From Hamiltosporidium tvaerminnensis (lineage: Eukaryota > Microsporidia > Dubosqiidae), in assembly GCA_022605425.2 (NCBI GenBank), contig CM061249.1:992001-1056000 (forward strand): DNA of 64,000 nt. The letters run 5' to 3'. A program made the position numbers and the translations under genes. Below are positions 60,101 through 64,000 of the stretch, in pieces. Position 1 is the stretch's first letter. Each line of letters begins with the position of its first letter. The notes under the pieces are model-generated. The model saw only the letters and a list, made by a program, of their open reading frames with translations, did no database searches and was not told the origin of the DNA.

Positions 60101-60650
60101 CGAACAATAGAATCTAAAATTTTACTATCAACCAATTCACTTGGAAGCTTTCAATTCAGACCACTACAGTTTCTATTTCCTTCTTCAAGAGTACATTTAT
60201 TATACATAAGTGTTTCTATTTCTGGTATAAGGAAGATGCTTTTATATAGAGTAAAGGATCATAAAAAAATGGGCATTATATGTTCACTTATGTTTTTTCC
60301 TGTTCTATTAGAATCTCGCTTTATCTTGAAATATTTTTTCAACTCGTTGATAGTAACGGCAGACTCAAAATTCTCATAAGGGTATCTCAGTATTAAAGTT
60401 ACCTTAAAAAAGTAATTCTTTCTGACCTCTTCTATACACAGCAAGAATATATACAGGCTATTCTTTTTTACGGCTGTGACTGTTTTTTAATATTTACATA
60501 AACTTTAAAGCGTTTTCTTTTAGAATAGCAGCAGTTTTAGGATTTATCATGCTTTTGGTCAGTCTATCACATAGACACCTGGAACTTAGGAGTGAGTAGG
60601 GTGTAGAATAATTCGACCAGACGCGTTTAATATCTCATTTATATGTGAGT
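57170..60650 (-). mobile_element. Decayed RLE non-LTR retrotransposon, copy 3
   Basis: Collinear matches to the 33-kb copy include the 3' end and acidic tail (57,170-57,310), the segment near AATGAAGCTCTCTCC (57,440), GGATATAGCAGATAACGGCTT in the CCHC region (58,055) and TTTACTATCAACCAATTCACTT in the N-terminal region (60,118), and then a block near 60,600. The middle is shorter than the other copy, so deletions have occurred. No long coding frame remains. It fills most of the interval between the Nup54-like and Rpb10 genes. Confidence 0.8.
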
Positions 60651-60914
60651 TTGTAAAGCATCCAGTAATCAATGCATGTAAGGCTCTCTAAAAATGTGCT
60701 CATACATGCGAAACACATACTTTTCACATTTTGTTAATTTGCCAAAGGGTTTAAAAGTCTTTATTTTCTTGTATATTTTCCGCTTTTAATATATTCATTC
60801 TATCCACATTGGTTACTAAAAATCTTCTAAAAATATTATGATTAAAAGGGTGTTATTTATTGCATTCTGACGAAAATCAAAGAGTAAAATTTTTTTATTT
60901 TAAAGAATCTTCAA

Positions 60915-60919
60915 CCCCC
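60915..60919 (+). promoter_or_regulatory. C-run start motif before Rpb10
   Basis: CCCCC ends one base before the ATG at 60,921, the same spacing as at the Nup54-like gene. Confidence 0.65.
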
Positions 60920-60920
60920 A

Positions 60921-61130
60921 ATGATTATTCCGGTACGTTGCTTCACATGTGGGAAAGAAATATCAAGCAAATGGGAACCATATGTAGATTTGTTAGGCCA
61001 AGGAAGGACTGAATGTGAGGCATTAGATATTTTAGGACTTGGAAGAAAATGCTGTAGAAGAATGCTTTTATGCCACGAGGATATTATAGAAAAGGTTTTG
61101 AATTATGATGTTTTTCAAAATCTTTCGTAA
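60921..61130 (+). CDS. RPB10: RNA polymerase subunit Rpb10 (ABC10-beta)
   Basis: The product is 69 residues, the normal size for the family. The start [12 protein letters not shown] carries the first zinc pair (Cys7, Cys10) and [12 protein letters not shown] carries the second (Cys44, Cys45). The segment between them, [20 protein letters not shown], follows the family closely. Rpb10 is a shared core subunit of nuclear RNA polymerases I, II and III and helps anchor the Rpb3/Rpb11 platform. The family signature is complete, so the protein is likely functional. A decayed retrotransposon lies upstream and the reversed 38-bp array begins 27 bp after the stop. Confidence 0.97.
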   Translation: MIIPVRCFTCGKEISSKWEPYVDLLGQGRTECEALDILGLGRKCCRRMLLCHEDIIEKVLNYDVFQNLS

Positions 61131-61156
61131 ATTAAAATTTTAAATTCTGCATTATA

Positions 61157-61360
61157 TTAACACCCCTTTAATATATAGTAAAATAAATTCTATTTAACAC
61201 CCCTTTAATATATAGTAAAATGGTACAACGTTTAACACCCCTTTAATGAATGATAAAAACATATGTTATTTAACACCCCTTTAGTATATACTAAAATGGT
61301 AGAATATTTAACACCCCTTTAGTAGTATATATAAATACCTTTATTTAACATCCCTTTATT
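61157..61360 (-). repeat. 38-bp GGGGTGTT array 2, reversed
   Basis: Six sites of TTAACACCCCTTTA (one with CATCCC) begin near 61,157, 61,194, 61,232, 61,270, 61,307 and 61,346, that is every 37-39 bp. On the minus strand the core reads TAAAGGGGTGTTAA, the same as in array 1, with the same period. Spacers between cores differ more than in array 1. The array fills most of the 313-bp gap between Rpb10 and the myosin light chain gene. Confidence 0.95.
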
Positions 61361-61433
61361 ACTATAATATCTCTTCCTTAATTATAACCTTTATTTTTCT
61401 TTAAAAAATTTAAAATTTTAAAATCCTTTAAAA

Positions 61434-61437
61434 CCCC
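61434..61437 (+). promoter_or_regulatory. C-run start motif before the myosin light chain gene
   Basis: CCCC lies six nt before the ATG at 61,444 (CCCCATATAAATG). This resembles the spacing at the RRM gene and at the 63-kb gene. Confidence 0.6.
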
Positions 61438-61443
61438 ATATAA

Positions 61444-61941
61444 ATGAAAAGACGAAGCAAAAGACAAAACTCTAATGTATTTGCAATGCTCAGTAAAAAT
61501 CAAATATTTGAATTAAAAGAAGCATTTGGTCTATTAGACACCAACAACGATGGTATCATATCAAAAGAAGATTTAAAAACATTTCTTAGTTCGATAGGAG
61601 ATCCATTTACCGAATCGGAAATAGATGAAATGATGGAAGAAGCAGGAAATGAAATGTCATTTATGATGTTTCTTACCTTAGTTGGAGAAAAACTGAGCTG
61701 TACGGATGAAGAAAGTGTTATTCTTCACGCATTTAAAGATTTTGATGAGAATAGAAACGGATTTGTTGAAGAAAAAGTTTTAAAAAAATGGTTGACACAA
61801 GAAGGAGACAAAATGTGTGAAGAAGACGTGGATTTTTTATTAAAGGATTGTTGTGAAAATGGAATGGTTGATTATAAAAAATTAACTGAAATTATAAAAC
61901 ACGGAGAAGTTTTAAAGAAAGAAGAAATTGTTTATCAATAG
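61444..61941 (+). CDS. Myosin regulatory light chain
   Basis: The product is 165 residues, normal for the family. The basic N-terminus followed by RQNSNVFAML (residues 7-16) matches the phosphorylatable start of myosin regulatory light chains; Ser10 lies at the main kinase site, and the preceding Thr of animal proteins is Asn here. EF-hand 1 (DTNNDGIISKED, residues 33-44) keeps all calcium or magnesium ligands. The later hands are degenerate, as usual, except that DENRNGFVEE (about 100-109) keeps part of a loop. MMFLTLVGEKLSCTDEESVI and the ending IIKHGE are family marks that separate it from calmodulin and centrin. The role would be to bind and stiffen the IQ neck of a myosin II-like heavy chain, for example in cytokinesis. 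Confidence 0.92.
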   Translation: MKRRSKRQNSNVFAMLSKNQIFELKEAFGLLDTNNDGIISKEDLKTFLSSIGDPFTESEIDEMMEEAGNEMSFMMFLTLVGEKLSCTDEESVILHAFKDFDENRNGFVEEKVLKKWLTQEGDKMCEEDVDFLLKDCCENGMVDYKKLTEIIKHGEVLKKEEIVYQ

Positions 61942-62170
61942 AAATGGGTTTTTTATTGGTAAAACATTACTTTGTAGTTTCTTAATTTAATATTTATTTT
62001 AATTATCGTATTTCTAATTTCTATTTTTGATTTCTACTTTAATTTTTTGTAGTTTCTTAATTTGATTATTTATTTTTGATTTTAATTTTTATTTTTGATT
62101 TTTATTTCTAATTTTTTGTGTTTTAACTTATATTTTAATTTATTTATTTTTGATTTTATAATATTTTTAT

Positions 62171-62642
62171 TGCTAGCCAATGAGTTGGGTCTTATTTATA
62201 TGTGTAGTGTTGAGATAATCCCTTATGTGATGACCTGGGACGGTATTGTGACAAAATACCATAAATCTCATCTTAAAAGACTAGAAATACCCATGAATGT
62301 AGAAGCATACATTCAGTCTATAGTACTTAAGAAAACAGTCGAAACAATTTCCTTTGATCGACGAAGAGGACTTGAGTCAGGACTAAATGCCGAAGAGAGC
62401 TGTGAAAGAGCGTCAATGGGTGTTATTATGAGAGCAGAGATGCATGAGGAACCAATACCCCCTTTAAAAGAAGCGAAAAGAGAGGAAGATGGTGCAAAAA
62501 ATTTTAAACCAAAAAATAAAGCACCCTTTATTTCACAAAGAGGAACCACTTAGAGGAACCGACCAATAACATAAATGAAGAGTCGGATTTGGAAGAAGAG
62601 ACAAAAGTGGTTAAAGAGGTAGAAGAAAACATATAAAAATGG
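62171..62642 (+). mobile_element. 5'-truncated fragment of the RLE retrotransposon
   Basis: This 470-bp insert carries only the end of the endonuclease gene and the 3' region, in the opposite orientation to the other copies. It begins at TGCTAGCCAATGAGTTGGG, inside the endonuclease core, and runs through the acidic tail to ACATATAAAAATGG. It is closer in sequence to the 33-kb copy than copies 2 and 3 are. It keeps TGG where the 33-kb copy has TAG at 33,091, and lacks one T (ACCACTTAGAGG against ACCACTTTAGAGG), which creates an early stop at 62,553. It lies between two convergent genes. Confidence 0.9.
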
Positions 62643-62688
62643 TAAAATTATTTATTCGAATTCTATAATTTATTTTTAAGATTTATTT

Positions 62689-63381
62689 TTAATCGCATTT
62701 TTTTATTTTAATTAAATCGATAATTAAAATATTTTTTTGAATTTCTTTAAAAAGATTATCAAGTTGTGTAAAATTATGAATCATTCCAACTGTAAGTGCA
62801 CATATCTCTTTAATATCACACATATGAATAACATAATCCCATTCAAAATTACTACAACACGAACACTCTGGCTTACTAGAATAATCAGAAATATAAATAA
62901 TTTCTGATTTATACGTAATAAGTTGTCCATTATTTACCAATTCATTAATAAAATTGGTAGAAAATATTTTACCGCCATTTTTTAAATTAAAAACGAAATC
63001 TTCAATATTTTTACATTCAATAAAATTGGAAGAAAATATTTTATTTCCTCTTGAAATTATTTTTTTTGTATCAAAATCCATATAAAAATCTGGATTGGCT
63101 TTCTCTATAAATTCTATATACTCATCCTTCGTAAATTTTCTATTTCCTCGTCTGGTTCGTAATAAATTACTTTTATCTTTAAAAGTAACAATTATATTGT
63201 TAGAAACAGAACAGAACTCTTTTATAGGTAAAACATCTTTGTTTAAATAATAACTTCCATTGTAAATAAAATCATCGACATAAATTTGAAAAGTTTTATT
63301 AAAACATTTCATATCTTTATAATCAACAACATGTGGTATAGAACCGTATTGTGTTGTTATTACAAAGTCGTGTGATTGCAT
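62689..63381 (-). CDS. Shortened QTRT2-like queuine tRNA-ribosyltransferase subunit
   Basis: The product is 230 residues, against roughly 400 for usual QTRT2. The start (FVITTQYGSIPHV, residues 6-18) matches the family's entry strand (T..GS.PH). TRRGNRKFTKDEYIEFIEKANPDFY (76-100) matches the GRR...Y.E....PD segment. The end, PECSCCSNFEWDYVIHMCDIKEICALTVGMIHNF (171-204), matches the zinc-site helix region. The family has C-x-C-x2-C plus a distant His; here the Cys are at 173, 175 and 176, with Asn at the usual third position and His at 202. The middle of the TIM barrel is missing. With QTRT1 this subunit exchanges guanine-34 for queuine in GUN-anticodon tRNAs, at mitochondria in animals. Whether this version still works is doubtful. 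Confidence 0.7.
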   Translation of the reverse strand: MQSHDFVITTQYGSIPHVVDYKDMKCFNKTFQIYVDDFIYNGSYYLNKDVLPIKEFCSVSNNIIVTFKDKSNLLRTRRGNRKFTKDEYIEFIEKANPDFYMDFDTKKIISRGNKIFSSNFIECKNIEDFVFNLKNGGKIFSTNFINELVNNGQLITYKSEIIYISDYSSKPECSCCSNFEWDYVIHMCDIKEICALTVGMIHNFTQLDNLFKEIQKNILIIDLIKIKKCD

Positions 63382-63386
63382 TATAT

Positions 63387-63389
63387 GGG
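63387..63389 (-). promoter_or_regulatory. C-run start motif before the QTRT2-like gene
   Basis: CCC on the minus strand lies five nt before the ATG at 63,381 (CCCATATAATG), like the myosin light chain gene. Confidence 0.55.
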
Positions 63390-63473
63390 TTTTTCTAAAA
63401 ATTTGATAGTAAATCTATATTTTTGTAAAAAAAACAGAAAAAATTATAAAAGGGACTTAAATTTATTCAAAAT

Positions 63474-63600
63474 ATTGTATTTAACTTATGATTGTATTTA
63501 ACTTGGTTTTATTTAACTTAATTGTATTTAACTTATAATTGTATTTAAAAGAAATTTTATTTAACTTACAATTTGATTCAAAAGAAATTTTATTTTTTTA
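63474..63600. repeat. Degenerate TTGTATTTAACTTA tandem repeats
   Basis: Five to six loose repeats of (A/T)TTGTATTTAACTTA and the related AAAAGAAATTTTATTTAACTT occupy the space upstream of the QTRT2-like gene. The unit length varies between about 13 and 30 bp, and no function is evident. Confidence 0.7.
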
Positions 63601-63725
63601 ATTCTCTTTAATCATATCAATGAGTCTTTAATTCTCTTTGAATCTCAATGCTAGTAATAAAATTTGTATTTCTTTGAATCTTAATGTTAGAAATAAAAAT
63701 CTTTACTATTTGTATTTCTTTTTCA

Positions 63726-64000
63726 GGTGGAGGGAGGATAACCACAAAAAAAACTTTCTGCTTGGCAATGAGTGTGTGAAACTGGTGTGAGATCATTGTT
63801 TGGATTTTTAGTGGGAATAAAACCACACTACATCTTCGGTTGTTCCATGGGAGTTTGTATGAGGAGGAGAGGTCTAAGAAATGGAGAAACTTTTTCTACA
63901 AATTTATTTGTAGTTTTTTACGTAACCAGATTGCAGACCGCAGCTGAACATGTAGGTAATTGCCATGTAAAAGCATGGAAACCTAGCCTTGCTCACTCGG
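63726..64000 (+). repeat. Interspersed repeat module B, copy 3 (cut by window end)
   Basis: Starts GGTGGAGGGAGGATAACCAC and follows copy 2 through ACCACACTACATCTTCGG, TTGTTCCATGGGAG, TTGCAGACCGCAGCTGAAC and GGTAATTGCCATGTA. It ends at the window edge, so its full length is not visible. Confidence 0.85.

Noticed and set aside
60041-60379. 112-residue plus-strand frame
   Set aside because: It is antisense to the decayed N-terminal region of retrotransposon copy 3; the similarity to the 35.7-kb region is on the minus strand.
61157-61360. Telomere-like repeat (GGGGTGTT)
   Set aside because: The core is spaced by 25 bp of AT-rich DNA, lies between two genes and occurs in both orientations; it is not a terminal simple repeat.

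Overview
The window looks like a piece of a microsporidian nuclear genome, probably a species with an expanded, very AT-rich, repeat-laden genome. The main evidence is a run of three to five C residues 2 to 17 nt upstream of the ATG of six conserved genes, which is the typical microsporidian start-proximal motif. The proteins themselves are also short, stripped-down eukaryotic proteins, and the genes are intronless. No species is claimed, and no rRNA or tRNA gene was found.

Layout. Positions 1-17,130 hold no gene I can support. From 17 to 44 kb the DNA is a graveyard of mobile elements plus one multicopy gene family. Two non-coding repeat families (here called module A and module B) occur at 17.1-18.2, 36.6-36.9, 40.8-41.3, 46.8-47.5, 52.4-53.0 and 63.7-64.0 kb. 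A non-LTR retrotransposon with a restriction-like endonuclease (RLE) is present as one nearly full-length dead copy (32.65-36.44 kb), two badly decayed copies (22.1-25.4 and 57.2-60.65 kb) and one 5'-truncated fragment (62.17-62.64 kb). A decayed retroviral-type integrase lies at 31.1-32.3 kb. A family of secreted Cys-rich proteins has one intact member (39,041-39,850) and two broken members (20,277 and 28,509); all three share a TATAAATA box and lack the C-run motif.

Conserved single-copy genes cluster in the last 20 kb: an RRM protein resembling the U1 snRNP splicing factor RBM25/Snu71, a cAMP-dependent protein kinase regulatory subunit with one recognisable cyclic-nucleotide site, a minimal Nup54/Nup57 nucleoporin, RNA polymerase subunit Rpb10, a myosin regulatory light chain, and a very short relative of the queuine tRNA-ribosyltransferase accessory subunit QTRT2. 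They belong to unrelated pathways and do not form an operon.

The most unusual structure is a pair of arrays of a 38-bp repeat with the core AAAGGGGTGTTAA. One array starts 13 bp after the Nup54 stop codon; the other, in the opposite orientation, starts 27 bp after the Rpb10 stop codon and fills most of the Rpb10-myosin light chain gap. I do not know a described function for it.
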